NCBI GenBank assembly: GCA_016647705.1
Contig: CM028340.1
Span: 15,267,001 to 15,331,000, forward strand
DNA: 64,000 bases
Direction of reading: 5' to 3'
Origin: Eucommia ulmoides
Lineage: Eukaryota; Streptophyta; Magnoliopsida; Garryales; Eucommiaceae
Positions 23,765-36,229 of this stretch are shown piece by piece. The notes beneath the pieces are model-generated. The model was not told the DNA's origin, did no database searches, and saw only the letters and a program-made list of their open reading frames with translations. The number at the start of each line of letters is the position of its first letter. Positions within the stretch are counted from its first letter, which is position 1. Both the position numbers and the translations under genes were made by a program.

Positions 23765-26695
23765 TTAGATGACAACAAAAATGCATTCTATTCTCCAGAA
23801 CCATATATGACGGGCAAGAGGGTTCGGAGGTTTATGTGGCGGAAAGGGTTTGGTGGTTCAGATCCAAAAAATATTTCACCAGAATTGATTTTTCTTTTTC
23901 ATATTTTTAATTATATATATATTTTTTTCGTTTATAACAAATTGGGGAAAATATTTATTCTGCATGAAGTTTGCTGCAGTATATTTTTCCGACTATACTC
24001 ATATCTGAATGTATAGTAAAATTTGTTGCAGATTTGATTTTTCACTTGATGTTTTGATGTTTATTGCAATATTATTGTGCTTTGTGTAGAACTTTTGTAG
24101 TGTTCTTTTTTTTCTTTTTTTTTTTTGTTCAAATGATTTTGTATTAAAAGTGTTTGATAAAACTCAGTTGAGAATTATAAATTTCATGTGTTTATTCTGA
24201 CGTTTGCAAAGTTTTTATGTCGAATGAAATTTATTTATCTACACATTTTTTTATTAATATTTTTTTTTTTTTTAAATGTTAATTGATTCAAAAAAAATTT
24301 GTTTCATTTTTATGTTAAAAAATGTGATTCTTGATCAATGTATTTCCTGTCGGTGGTATGTGGTGGTAGTTTTATTTTATTTTATTTTTTATTTTTTTTA
24401 TTTAGCGGTAAATTGTTGTGGTCAGTTTATACACACCTCGACTAATCATCTCCCCAAACAATCTTAACGGCACACTCCCCTGTATCAGCTCGGTGCATTT
24501 AGGATTAAATTCTAGATTTAATTCCCTGAATACTCCCCAGAAGAGTCAAATACTAGTTAACCAGGAAAAAAAGCACATCTCCTTGTCAAATGAATTAACA
24601 CCTCTTGGGTATATAGTGGTAGTCAGTGCTAGGAGACGGTAGTTGTGGAAATTTGTTGCGTTTATATATTGTTTGTTACGTATTTTTTTGCCGTCGATTT
24701 AACATGTGAATTTCTTTTCTTTTCTTTTTTTTTCCTTTTTTTAATAGATATTTTTGTGAGATTTCATATTGGACACAAGGAAATATAAAAGTTGTAGATA
24801 CAAATTTTTTCGAAATTTTATTATTTAGTCCTCAAAAGATATAGAAACAATAAAGTAGACCCCCAACCACTACAATTAAGTTTTTAGTCTTAAAAGATTT
24901 TTTAGAAAAAAGTCTTTGTTCTTTGACCATTGTTTTTCCTAAATTACATAAAATGTCATTCTGTAAAATATAGCAACATTTTATATTTTGTTATTTTTAA
25001 ACAATTAATACTTGTTAACGGGGTTGATTGTGTTGCTATAAATGTTCACAATGTTTATGTGAACAATTACGTTGTTTTGTTATATTCAAATAATTTCCAT
25101 TTTCATCTTTCAAAACAGAAACAAAATTGACGTGAATGTTCAAAATACTTCCAAAAAAATAAAAATAGTTGAATTTAATAGCGCTCACATGTATGAACAT
25201 TTACACTACAATTTAAATAGTTGTGAATGTTAGGGAGGACAGTCTAAAACACTAAAAAAATGAAAAAATAAAAACTAAAATCAACCAAAAGGGTGAAAAA
25301 TGTAATTAATGCTAATTACAGGAAACCCTAATGCCTTTATGTCGATTGTGAACCTTCATTTAAGAGGATTTCTTGTGATGGCGATGTTGAACAACGAACG
25401 ACAATAGTGAATGGCGAACGGCAAAGGCGAAAGGCGACGTTAGCAATGATCGGAGGAGTTTCAACAATAAATAGCGACTGTATCTTGCGGATGCGGTGGC
25501 GAACAGCGGTGGTGAATGTATAAAACACCGGTCGCCGATTTCGTCTTCAACTGGACCCTGGATGGATTTCGTCTCAGATTTTGTCAATTTATAAAGTAAA
25601 TGCACTAGATTTGGAACCGTAAATTTATATCTTGCATGGATCTCAATTGCAGCACAAATCCAGATCATCGTTCTACCTACTACTGTAATTCATCGTTCTA
25701 CCTAACCTTCGCAATCGAAGAGCTCGAGAAGCCCACGACGATGAAGAATCAACTCGCCATCCAACACCATCAACAGCGAAGCAATGCGCGAATGGCGGAG
25801 GTGAAGTAATTTCTCAGGTCTAGAATTTTTTCAATCTTGAAAAATCAATAGGCGGAGACGACGTTGGCGATAACGGTAGTGGTGAACGTCGAACAACAGT
25901 GGCGAACAACAAAAGGCAGCGGCGAACAGCAAACAACCATTGCAATACCGAACAACGAAGTAATTTTTCACATCAAGAAGGTGGCGGCAAAGTTGACAAC
26001 ATCGATTGTGGACCACAGCGGTGGTAGGTCATCGAATCTGGTGGAGGTGGTGGTAGAGAGAAAGAGGCGGAGGTGGTGTTAATCCACTGCTACTGAAAAA
26101 ATGAAGAGAGAAAAAGATAGGAGGGCTTTAGGGTTTCTTATATTTATCTCAAGGGTGTATATGTCCATCCACTATTTTTTGTCAACTGTCAAAGAGTATA
26201 CACTAACAATGTTTTGAAAATGACTAAATTACAACATGGATGTTTAAAAGATTTTTTTACTAAATAAACTCTTAAATAAATAATGGCTAAATAATAAAGA
26301 ATCCAAATATTTAAAAGGAGAAATAGAAGAAGAAGAAGAAGACAATTAAAAGAAAGGAGACAAATTTGGAATTTTTTTCATTTTCTTCACAGATCAGTTT
26401 CGTAACTTGCATCTTAGAATTTTCTTAGTGACCAAGACAGTTTAGCTCGTTGCATTCGCATGATGACCCCAGCATAGGTCACTAATTAATTCAATTATTG
26501 CAATTTTCCACAAAGTGTAGATACGGAATTACACTGTATGTAGCAAATAAAAAATACAGAAACAAAAAAGAAATGATTTTGTGCCCGCTTCATTCTGAAA
26601 AATTGGGAATAAATACAATTTTTGTTCTCAGAATTTTTGTTTGATTTTGGAAATATAAATATGCTTTTACTATTCAATTATTTATTCTGGAAGTA
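23765..26695. other. AT-rich spacer with GCGAAC/GGTGGCG-rich block
   Basis: A 63-codon frame (24276-24467) and an 86-codon frame (23756-24016) are T-rich and not convincing. Between about 25370 and 26080 the words GGCGAAC, GGCGAAGG and GAACAACG recur irregularly, giving overlapping low-complexity frames on both strands (25360-25668 minus, 25864-26082 plus). This looks like decayed repetitive DNA and no gene is supported. The stretch 25030-25210 shares GTGAACA-type words with 1780-1850. Confidence 0.35.
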
Positions 26696-26699
26696 ATTC

Positions 26700-27410
26700 C
26701 ACTTGAGCTAGGGCAAGCATATGACATGTCATGTTGCATCAATAGTGTGAATGACAAGATCCATGTTCAGGTCGGCACACTTCCCTAGTCGGTCTCCCCA
26801 GCTCGGTGAGTCTAGGCCGACCAATTCTTGAAACTTGGATAATTAAGCCTGAAAGCCTTCTACAATCAAGAGAGGTCCAACCGATGAAACTCTGGTCGGT
26901 GCACCCGCCTCAGTGTCCGTACTCGTGTCCAGGCCGGTTCACCATTTGTTTTGGCAGCGCGAACAATGAACTTCTCCACGAACCCTAAAAGGACCAGGCC
27001 CATGGCTCTAATTCCTTCACAAGCCCTTTTTCTCCACCACGGTCCATGTTAAGGTCGACAACCGAGATTAAGGCCCCTAATCTCCAAACTGCAAATTAGA
27101 TTTTCTCTTATGAAAGGAAAGGTGAATAGTAACAAAAAAGGTAATTGTTTTTAGAAGCATTCTCATAATTTCTCCCCCTGAACTCTTACTTTCACGCCGG
27201 AGGGATTTCGCTGAGAACGACCCCGGTGGGTCTTGTGCAGGTACCCGCTTGGAGCTCAACCTGGACAACGCTTAGGTCAGCTTGGTCAAGAGCAGATTCA
27301 AGGATAAAGGACTTAAAGGATTCTCCTCTACCGAAGACAACCTCCAGATCATCAACAACAATCTACGTGGACTTTGACTAGACCATACTATTGGCGTGAA
27401 CCAATTTCCA
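26700..27410 (+). mobile_element. Probable Gypsy (Tat/Athila-type) LTR without partner
   Basis: The phrase CACGCCGGAGGGATTTCGC at about 27193, then CCCCGGTGGGTCTTGTGCAGG, is the kind of R/U5 sequence seen in Tat-type LTRs and parallels the 23630-23670 block of element B. Upstream is a GTCGGCACACTTCCC/CCGGTTCACC-rich stretch with no coding match. The ends are not certain (possible start TGTTGCATC near 26732, possible end CCAACACCAACA near 27418), and I found no clean duplication. Confidence 0.4.
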
Positions 27411-27419
27411 ACACCAACA

Positions 27420-28613
27420 AAATCTATATTTGTATTTTCAAATTTATATCTTTGTTTTGAGAATAGAAATATTTTTTCTCATATTTATATGTTTTTACTT
27501 TTAGAGGAGAAACAAAAATTTGGGAACAATAGCACAAAACAATTATTATATTGTGTTTTACGTTTATATATATATATATATATATATGTTCCCTTAACAT
27601 TTTTTTTTACACTTTCTTTCATCATTCATTCTCCCTCCTTCTTCTTCTTTAGCACGCCCGCCGCCCAAGGGTAGAGGAAAAGTGTTTTGAGAGGGGCACG
27701 TGCGCCCCCTCAAAAAATAAAAAATTCCAATTTTACCCTATCTTCTGAGTTCGTTTATGTTAGTGTCCCTATTCATTTTAAATAATACCCCTCGTAATAT
27801 TTTTACACTTAATTGTATCGCTGGTGATTTATAATTCAATTTTACATTATGTATAAAACTTTTAGAAATAAAAATCTACTTTTCATCGAATTATTTAATT
27901 ATTGGCCATAAATTAGTTTAAATATATAAAATTAAGAGTTTGAGAGTATTTTTATTATTATTTTCTTGTTCTATCAAATCACATAAAAAAAAAAAAAAAG
28001 TGATTTGTGACATTGAAGTATAAAGAATTAAAGAAAACACTCCAAATATTTCATGCTTCAAATGTGGTGAATTAGGAATTGTAATCAACATTCATTAAAG
28101 TAGGTTTAAAGTTTTTGATGATTAATTTTGTGGATATTAATTATTGTCGGACTATTATTGATTTTGTAGTTTTGTAATTGGAAAATAAAATTTCTCTATT
28201 AATTAAAGATTGTTAATGTCATGTTTTTAACTCTTTACTTGGAGATTGTTTTATAAGTAATTTTTTTTTTTTTTTTTTTTTTTTAATATTTGAAAAATTG
28301 CTCGATTGACTTATTTTTTGGCTATATTATTTTGTTGTTAAATTAGAAGTGTATCTTAATTTCTTTGGAAAGCTTCGTTGACAAATTCTTTTAGAAAAAA
28401 ATAAAATAATATATTTTTTTATGGTTACTTTGTGCCCCTCGGCCAATTTTCTGACTCTGCCACTACTGTCGACACCATATTTCTCCTCTCCCTCGAACCA
28501 CCCAGCCCTGTAGGCTCTTCGAGAGCTGAGGAAGACGGGGTTGGGGGACCTTAGGTGGGGAGGGTTGGGGGGTTGATAGTTCTTTTGGGTTCGAGTATTA
28601 GTTATTTATTATG

Positions 28614-28640
<27 letters not shown>
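27420..28640. other. AT-rich spacer with transposon-end-like words
   Basis: GAGAGGGGCACGTGCGCCCC (about 27690) and TTTGTGCCCCTCGGCC followed by CTGACTCTGCCAC (about 28430-28465) lie about 750 bp apart and resemble the two sides of a degraded element. No inverted repeat or duplication could be fixed. A TA run lies at about 27566-27588, a long T run at 28260-28284, and an ATT/TTA trinucleotide run at about 28617-28653. No gene is seen. Confidence 0.35.
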
Positions 28641-28651
<11 letters not shown>

Positions 28652-28654
<3 letters not shown>

Positions 28655-29941
28655 GAAACATACTTTTCATAATTAAAAGGAAAAGAAACCAATAAATAAG
28701 ACTGAACACTTCATGGAAAAGGATAAACTAGAACGAGAAAACTGGATGGAAAATGACTTCATATTGATGGAATAGTCTTTTTAGACAACACAGGAGATAA
28801 GTTGAATGTGAGGCAGTCTTTCACTTACTATTCATTTGACAAGTGCAAATACGAAGTCACCTTAAGAGTTTCAAATTTGAAAGGTCCACTATTTTTTAGT
28901 CTTTTTAAATTATTAAGTATTAGATAGGGTTAGTTACACTTTGCACCCCTGTAGTTAAACAAAATTGCACTTCATACCTTTATATTATTTTCGTCAATAC
29001 TTATACCTCATGTACTTCAGACTTAAGTGCAACTAGGGAGAGAGAACATGTGATTTTCTGATGGTGGCAGGGTTGGTGTTGGGGTTCGCCGGAGAGGAAA
29101 AAAAAACAAAGAGGGATGGGCGATTGCTAGAAAGGAAGAGACAAAGAAGGTACGTTGGGGGAGGAAAAATTAAAGAGAAAAAAATACCATGTCAGACTTA
29201 AATTTTTTGGATAACCTTTTAAGAATGTAAGTACAATTCCATCTAATCACAAAGGTGCAAAATATAATTAACCTTACTAGATATATCATTATATCTATTT
29301 CTCATACAAACGATATTTTTGACCGTTTATTTGCGTAAATAAATTTACACAACAACCCATAAAAACAAAGCCCAATTAATCGTTTACTTGGAATGAAGTT
29401 ACATAAAAAACCTATATGAAATTAAAATATTGTTTTGGGGGGAATTTTTTCCTTAATTTGTAGAAAATTTATCTTTGAAAACAAGATACGAGAGACACGT
29501 GTTGTTCACCTAGTATTATTCATAACGCGAAATATACATTTTTAGTAAATTTTTATAATAGAAAAAGTTACTTAAGGGAAAAAAACGTGTTTAATAGTTT
29601 AGACATAATATCATTGTCTTGTTCCTATAAAAAAATCTCTTGTGTGGTGTTTGAATAGGTGGAGTTGAAACTTTGAAATTTAAATTAAAAATAAATTATT
29701 ATAATTTTTATTTTTATTTTTTTATGAAAAATGTGAATTCATTTTAAATTCTAATTTTTTTTTTTTTACTTTCAATTCTGTACTCTAAACGCTTATCTTA
29801 ATCCAAAAGAATGAAATAAATATGTTTGGAAAATTCAGGGACCATACTAGACTGACAGAAAATATAGGAAAAAATTATTATGTTACCTTTAAAAGAATTA
29901 AATTATCATCTTTATTCTTATATTTTTTCCAACAATAAATT
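28652..29941. repeat. Copy 1 of a 1.3-kb direct duplication
   Basis: From TATGAAACATACTTTTCATA to CCAACAATAAATT the sequence is repeated at 29984-31294, in the same orientation and at a spacing of about 1330 bp. The copies differ by scattered single changes plus a ~25-bp insertion in copy 2 near 30770-30795. Overall identity is about 95% by eye. No reading frame is shared. Confidence 0.9.
28927..29277. mobile_element. MITE, 351 bp, in duplication copy 1
   Basis: The ends are imperfect inverted repeats (GGGTTAGTTACACTTTGCACC at the left; the right reads GGTTAATTATATTTTGCACC when reversed). TAGATA lies on both sides (28921-28926 and 29278-29283). It has no coding capacity. The superfamily is unclear, since a 6-bp repeat could be part of a longer decayed duplication. 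Confidence 0.65.
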
Positions 29942-29983
29942 TTAGTAACTTTTTTTTTTTTTTTTTTTAATTATTTTTATTAT

Positions 29984-31294
29984 TATGAAACATACTTTTC
30001 ATAATTAAAAGGAAAAGAAACCTATAAATAAGAGTGAACACTTCATGGAAAAGGATAAATCAGAACGAGAAAACTGGATGGAAAATGACTTCATATCGAT
30101 GGAATAGTTTTTCTAGACAAAGCAGAAGATAAGTTGAATGTGAGGCAGTCTTTTGCTTACTATTCATTTGACAAGTGCAATTACGAAGTCACCCTTAAGA
30201 GTTTCAAATTTGAAAGGTCCACTATTTTTTAGTCTTTTTAAATTACTAAATATTAGATAGGGTTAGTTACACTTTGCACCCCTGTAGTTAAACAAAATTG
30301 CACTTCATACTTTTATATTATTTTCGTCAATACTTACACCTCATGTACTTCAGACTTAAGTGCAACTAGGGAGAGAGAACATGTGATTTTCTGATGGTGG
30401 CAGGGTTGGTGTTGGGGTTCACCGGAGAAGAACAAACAAAGAGGGATGGGCGATTGCTAGAAAGGAAGAGACGAAGAAGGTACGTTGGGGGAGGAAAAAT
30501 TAAAGAGAAAAAAATACCCTGTCACACTTAAATTTTTTGGATAACCTTCTAAGAATGTAAGTACAATTTCATCTAATCACAAAGGTGCAAAATATAATTA
30601 ACCTTACTAGATATATCATTATATCTATTTCTCATACAAACAATAATTTTTGACGGTTTATTTGCGTAAATAAATTTACACAAGTACCCATAAAATTTAT
30701 AAAAACAAAGCTCAATTAATCGTTTACTTGGAATGAAGTTACATAAAAAACCTATATGAAATTAAAATAAATTCATATATGTAAGATTTTTGTTTTTGGG
30801 GGAATTTCTTCCTTAATTTGTAGAAAATTTATCTTTGAAAACAAGATATGAGAGACACGTGTTGTTCACCTAGTATTATGCATAACGCGAAATTTACAGT
30901 TTTAGTAAATTTTTATAATAGAAAAAGTTACTTAAGGGAAAAAAACGTGTTTAATAGTTTAGACATAATATCATTGTCTTGTTCCTATAAAAAAATCTCT
31001 TGTGTGGTGTTTGAATAGGTGGAGTTGAAACTTTGAAATTTAAATTAAAAATAAATTATTATAATTTTTATTTTTATTTTTTTCTGAAAAATGTGAATTC
31101 ATTTTAAATTCTAATTTTTTACTTTCAATTCTGTACTCTAAATGCTTATCTTAATCCAAAAGAATGAAATAAATATGTTTGGAAAATTCAGGGACCAAAC
31201 TAGACTGAGAGAAAATATAGGAAAAATTTATTATATTACCTTTAAAATAATTAAATTATCATCTTTATTCTTATGTTTTTTCCAACAATAAATT
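29984..31294. repeat. Copy 2 of the 1.3-kb direct duplication
   Basis: This is the partner of 28652-29941, separated from it by a T run (29950-29968). Both copies carry the same MITE at the same place, so the MITE was there before the duplication. Confidence 0.9.
30260..30607. mobile_element. MITE, 348 bp, in duplication copy 2
   Basis: It is the same element as 28927-29277, with TAGATA at 30254-30259 and 30608-30613. It was copied by the larger duplication, not by its own transposition. Confidence 0.65.
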
Positions 31295-31457
31295 AAATAA
31301 TAAAATTCCCATGGTTAAACGTTGAAACGTATTAATTGGTTCAATTCATCAACTACTTTATGACCCTAGACAAAACAAAATTACACCCACATACAATATC
31401 AAGAATGGACGAGAGAAACTTCCTAAACCACAACTCCAATTGAATGGTCTAAACTTG

Positions 31458-31459
<2 letters not shown>

Positions 31460-31515
<56 letters not shown>
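31460..31515. repeat. (TA)n microsatellite, about 28 units
   Basis: A pure TA run. The surrounding 31295-32190 is AT-rich DNA with poly-A and poly-T tracts (31837-31859, 31985-31998) and no gene, forming the upstream region of the ankyrin gene. Confidence 0.95.
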
Positions 31516-31518
<3 letters not shown>

Positions 31519-32196
31519 GAATTACATTTTTGACCCCTAAAAGATATATGAATCTAGTTCACTTACAATTTAATCTTTTATATTATTCTTTAAATCTCGT
31601 ATTTGTATTTAAATGTTCTAGTAAATCATAGAATTTTTTGGTGAACTATTTAGAAAATTAAAATTTTAACCATGCACAGTTTACCCACTACACTAGTTTT
31701 TCTAAAAATCTAAAATTACTGTAAAATATTTAAAATCGCTGTATACCATAAAAGTTATTGTAATTTTTTACATGAATTTTTTTTTAATAATTTTTATGTA
31801 ATTTAGTATCCTTGGACTTCGGAAAAAATTAAGGATTGTTTTTTTTTTTTTTTTTTTTTAAAGAATGATTCTTATGTACTTGGAAGACGACGACATTAAT
31901 CTATACCATAATCTTTTTATTTAGGAAAAACAACATTAGAGGTCTATTTTAACATGTATGTATATTCTCTTTCCATATAATTAAAAAGAAAAAAAAAAAG
32001 GTAAATATTCAATTTTCTAAAAATAGGAGAGAAAAAATAAAAAAATTAACTTTGTAAAAACACTATTATTAGTGATTTCGTTTTTTTAATTGGGCTCGGG
32101 TCGTTATAGACTATAGTTATGTGATATAAATACTTAAAAAGGCGGTTATAAAAGAAAATCCTCAAATATAAGTGGGTACAAAGTGTAATATATGCC

Positions 32197-32204
32197 TATA
32201 TATA
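32197..32204 (+). promoter_or_regulatory. TATA box candidate of the ankyrin/PGG gene
   Basis: TATATATA lies 88 bp upstream of the ATG at 32292, a plausible distance for a plant core promoter with a short leader. The assignment is positional only. Confidence 0.5.
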
Positions 32205-32291
32205 CTTAGTTGGCTGGTGGAAGGAAGGAGTAAGTCTTTCCTTTTTGGTACAAATAAGCCAGAAATAAGTCTGCTAGCACGTAAAGTAACC

Positions 32292-32891
32292 ATGCCTGGA
32301 AGAGAGAGAGAGACGATGAGAGAGAAAAGACTGTACGAAGCATCACTGAATGGCGATGTTCAATCCTTGCATGAGCTAATCCAAGAAGATGGGCTCGTTC
32401 TGGCTCGAACAAAGGCCACCAGCTTGGACGAGACGCCCCTCCACGTGGCAGCAATAGTGGGCCATGTGGATTTTACCAAGGCCCTGTTGGGCTACAACCC
32501 GGGCCTAGCACAAGAAATCGACTCACGGGCCCGTTTGCCACTTCATTGGGCCTCGGCAAATGGGTTTGTCGAGATCGTGGACCTGCTTCTAACTGTGGAT
32601 CCCGACGGGTGCCTGGCCCGCGACGAAGATATTCGGACCCCGCTCCATTTGGCGGTCGAGAAAGGGCGGGCCGAGGTGGTGAGGAAATTGGGTTGGGGCC
32701 GACCCGAGGTGATGGAGTATCGGTTGGAACATGGGGAGACTGCTCTGCACACAAGCGTGGTGTGTAATCGCTTGGAGGTGGTAAAGGTTTTGGTGGAGGT
32801 GATGGGTGAGCGAGCTGATGATTTTGTGAACCTCCAAGACGATGCGGGGAACACTGCTCTCCACACAGCTATAGCTCTTAAACGAGTAGAG
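32292..32891 (+). CDS. Ankyrin-repeat/PGG-domain membrane protein, exon 1
   Basis: This exon encodes residues 1-200 of a 467-residue plant ANK-PGG protein (ACD6/BDA1-like group, linked in other plants to immunity and stress signalling at membranes). Ankyrin repeats are visible at about 13-44, 46-78 (ETPLHVAAIVGH), 80-112 (LPLHWASANGF), 114-146 (TPLHLAVEKGR), 148-182 (TALHTSVVCNR) and 185 onward (NTALHTAIALKR), the last running into exon 2. I chose the ATG at 32292. A second in-frame ATG lies at 32316 (residue 9), where relatives often start, so either is possible. The frame is open further upstream but without an ATG. The exon ends in codon GAG followed by GTAAAT, a good donor, in phase 0. 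It is GC-richer than its surroundings, as expected of real coding DNA. The exact orthologue is not known. Confidence 0.92.
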
Positions 32892-33039
32892 GTAAATTCG
32901 ATTTTTAATATGTCATTCTTGAATACCATTTTTTTTTTTTTTTTTTTGGAGTTGGCTTTTGAACTTCAAATTCAATTTTTAATTATCTTTTCTCAGTCTT
33001 CAATCGCTATATATTATGGGTACAAAATCGGTTTATGAA

Positions 33040-33480
33040 CTAAATTACTATAGTTAACGTTAAGTAAGAAGTGTCTCACTATTTAATATCAATTATATTT
33101 TGTAGTTAACATTAAAAACTGTTTCACTATGTATACACTATGCCTAAATAAATGATGTTTCAATTTAACCAGTGTAGTCAACGTTAATTAACCAACGTCT
33201 CACAAATTAAAGACAACCGCAATTTTCTAGTGAAACACTTATTAGTGTTTCACTAGTTGAAGTTAACTAAATAATACTTTATGTTAACCAACTTTGACAT
33301 ATTACATGAAAGATTAAATGGTAGTTAATGTTAACTAACATTGCGTAATATGTTGGTGTCATTCATAATCGATAGTTAACTTCAACTAGCAATGCACAAT
33401 ATGTTATAGTTAAGGTTAACCAACACTGCGCAATATGTTGATGTCATTCATAATAATCGATATATAGTTAACATTAACTA
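33040..33480. repeat. Degenerate repeats of AGTTAACNTTAACTA type
   Basis: TAGTTAA(C/T)(A/G)TTAACTA followed by (A/C)A(A/C)TGCGTAATATGTTG and GTGTCATTCATAAT recurs at about 33320-33475 with roughly 50-65-bp spacing, with looser copies upstream. Further on, ATGGAA units (33520-33545) and two copies of an AGAGATCAAAATGA block (33727-33780) add short arrays. No coding sense is seen. Confidence 0.6.
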
Positions 33481-34100
33481 GTGTCATCATTTTTTTTACA
33501 CGAGAGTATATATGACATATGGAAATGGAAATGGAAATGGAAATGAAGTGGTCGACAAGACGTTTATTTTTGCTGATCTTTGTTGGTTTCAAATCCCTAG
33601 AGAATGTTACAAGATGGTGATTTTAATTGATTTCCAATCTTTAGTGGACCTGAACTAATGCTGGTATCATTCATTTTTTGCTAGTTAAAGTCGAGTGATA
33701 TTGTTATTTTCATTTACTAGAAAGTGGGATATATAGAGATCAAAATGAGGAAGTAGGATACATAGAGATCAAAATGACGAAGACGAGACAATTAATATGG
33801 TGATTTTTGTTGATTTCAAATCGCTACCTAGCATTAACTAGATTAATTTTTTATTTGATGGGCTTTCTTCGACAGATGTTGCATATCTAGTATTTTTTAA
33901 ATCTAGAAAATGTTCTATGACAATATGAAAATAGCACATTTGGAACCGAAAAATAAATTTTTATTGACCGGAAGCTAATAAGCTGAAAACACTACTTTAT
34001 AGGATTTTTTTTTTTTTTTTAAAACTAAATCACATGTATTGAAAAGGAGAACTAAATACCCAAGATTACACAAGATAAGAGAACCAAAATGAGACATTAA

Positions 34101-34568
34101 GGCCCCGTTTGGTAACCATTTCCATTCCAGAAATTTTCATTCCATTCCCAGATTTTTGGGAATTCTATTTGGGAATAGCGTTTGGTAATTTTTGTTTCCG
34201 TTTCCATTTCATTCCTATTTGAGAATTGTGCCCACTTTTTTCTTAAGAACTGAGAAACAAAAAAAAGTTATTTCTCATTATCCTCATTCCATTCCCAAAA
34301 CACATGGTCACTGTTCACCTGTCGTCACCGGCGCCGGCGCCGGAGCAACAGTCGTTCGGTTGTCACCGGTGCCGGAGCCACCGCTGGCAGGCCAAAAAAA
34401 AAAAAGATTTTAAAATAAAATCGTTACCAAACACAATTTCCTTAAAAAAAAAAAAAAATTATCGTTACCAAACGCGACTCTACTCCCAAGAAGAAAACAA
34501 AATTCCCATCCCATTCCATTCTCATCTCACTGCTGGAATGGAAACGGAAACGGTTACCAAACGCCACC
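34101..34568. mobile_element. PIF/Harbinger-type MITE, 468 bp
   Basis: The ends are GGCCCCGTTTGGTAACC and, reversed from the right, GGTGGCGTTTGGTAACC. The flanking duplication is TAA (34098-34100 and 34569-34571), as for PIF/Harbinger (Tourist-like) elements. Inside each end are mirrored TTTCCATTCC and GGAATGGAAA words, and the core is a short CCGGCGCCGG-rich stretch (34325-34390). It has no transposase. It lies within the retroposon at 34007-36550. Confidence 0.88.
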
Positions 34569-35169
34569 TAAAGACCTAAGATTACAACCAAAATAAGAAA
34601 CAAACATCCTCAAACAAGTGAGGAAAAGAAGCAATCCAAAACGAATCAAAGCAAACATAAAATCAGCTTGATGATCCAACAAACACATGCCTATATATCA
34701 GCAGTGAAATGGAAAATACACTACTGACTGCGCTAAGTAGCCGAGATTCTGAATGAGATGAACCATAATTAATCCAATCCAACTCAAAAGCAAAAAACTG
34801 CAGAACACTGCCTACTCCAAGGGAGGCCGAACACACCGTCGGAGTCTGCACAAGAAAAACAAGAAAATTGCACGAAGGCAGCAAATGCAAGCATAGGTCC
34901 TAACAACAATAGTTGAAAGGAAACAAATAAAAAACAAAACAGTAGCAAACACCCGCTACTATTGTAGGAATCCAATAAGAAGATCAGAAACAGCCGTCAG
35001 TGGTGGCGGCGACGGTCCGATGCCGTATACAGCCTGAAATCGCCGAATCCACGGTAGTAGATCGAGGAAAAAACACCCACCGGACGTCATCTAGGCCCTC
35101 ACCCTCGCTAATCGTGAAGAAAGGCGAGAAACCGAGTAGGGTACGGTGTAAGAATGTTGAGAGAAGCGA

Positions 35170-35345
35170 AAAAGGCTCAGATCAAGACCAAGCCAGCGAG
35201 AGAGGTGAGAGAAGCGAAACAGGGCTCAGATCTGAGGGGGTGAGGGGCTCAAATCGAGCCTAATCAAGCGAGAGGGGGTGAGAGAAGTGAAAGAGGGGCT
35301 CAGATATGAGGGGGTAGGCTCAGATCTGATAGGAAGCTTGAAGGT
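35170..35345. repeat. Imperfect repeats of GGCTCAGATCTGAG
   Basis: GGGCTCAGATCTGAGGGGGT and close variants recur at about 35174, 35222, 35296 and 35318, with AGAGAAGCGAAA words in between. Each contains the palindrome CAGATCTG. They belong to the body of the minus-strand retroposon. Confidence 0.65.
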
Positions 35346-35356
35346 GCGACAATGGC

Positions 35357-36229
35357 TATTGCTGCAGAAAATAATAAAGAACGAGTTTACCGAATTAGCT
35401 TGGGTTGAGTCGCGGACTAGGTCGCTCTCTTTAAGACGTTTCGCGGCTCTGCCCAAAAAGCGTGCAAGCAGTATATTAGCCCCGTCGTCCCCAGGATAAA
35501 ACACCCCAGAAATCTTCTCTGTCTAGGACGTTCTTTGTACTGTAGAAGTCCCAAAAACCAAACAACCCCACACACTATTTGCAAAACGAACAAACGGCTC
35601 AGAAAATAATTTTGAACCGAAGAAACAATACCGGAACAGAATAGTGAAGATCGGAACAGAACAGAACCGGAACACTATAAACTGTTTCAGAACAAATCAG
35701 ATCGGAAGAGAACTAAACAGAATCTGAACACTGTAAACTATTTCGGAACAAACAATTCTGATCAGATCGAAAAAACGCAATGAGCTATTTTGGAACAATT
35801 TTAGAAACGAAGAACAACAATTTCAGAAAACAGAAATGAAGAATTGTTTGTGCAGAAGAAGAAATCTGTAGAGCAGTTTCTGTATTTTTAACACAGATGA
35901 AATCGAAGGTTTTTATAGATCAAAATAACCGACTGCCAATTGGTTAAAAAATATTATATAAGTTCTACCTCATCATCACGCGCGACTCGGCTCAGCACGG
36001 CCGAACGGTGGTGGCGGCGGCGGCGGCGCGCGCGTGTCAGACTAGTAGGGATGTAGCTCATCTCCCCTCCACAAAATGTGGGTACCCCTTGGGGTACACC
36101 CCAAGTGTCTCACATACCCCTAGATATACTCCTCATTGTCTTTTCTCCCAACCGATATGGGATAGAAGGAAATTGAGGGAAAACCTTTCTATAATAAAAA
36201 AACATTTTCAAAATTCATTTTCTCCAACA
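35357..36229 (-). mobile_element. Probable Copia solo LTR, about 873 bp
   Basis: In minus orientation it starts TGTTGGAGAAAATGAATTTTG and ends TTTTCTGCAGCAATA. The five bases outside are ACCAT and GCCAT, a 4/5 duplication. The stretch GGGGACGACGGGGCTAATA followed by CGCGAAACGTCTTAAAG and GCGACCTAGTCCGCGACTC is a U5-type phrase of plant Copia LTRs, recognised from memory. A CTATAAAAACC promoter site lies near 35912-35922. No internal region is present. The GCGGCGGCGG run at 36014-36030 is in its U3-like part. Confidence 0.5.

Noticed and set aside
25360-26082. Frames on both strands in the GGCGAAC-rich block as a host gene
   Set aside because: The frames shift with the repeat words, contain no domain and overlap each other; more likely decayed repeat DNA.
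29640-29800. Possible small MITE starting GTGTTTGAATAGG
   Set aside because: The end near 29785 (CTGTACTCTAAACGCT) is only weakly inverted relative to the start, and no target duplication could be found.
32473-32929. Long minus-strand frames opposite exon 1
   Set aside because: They are shadows of the ankyrin coding frame, caused by its GC-rich third positions.
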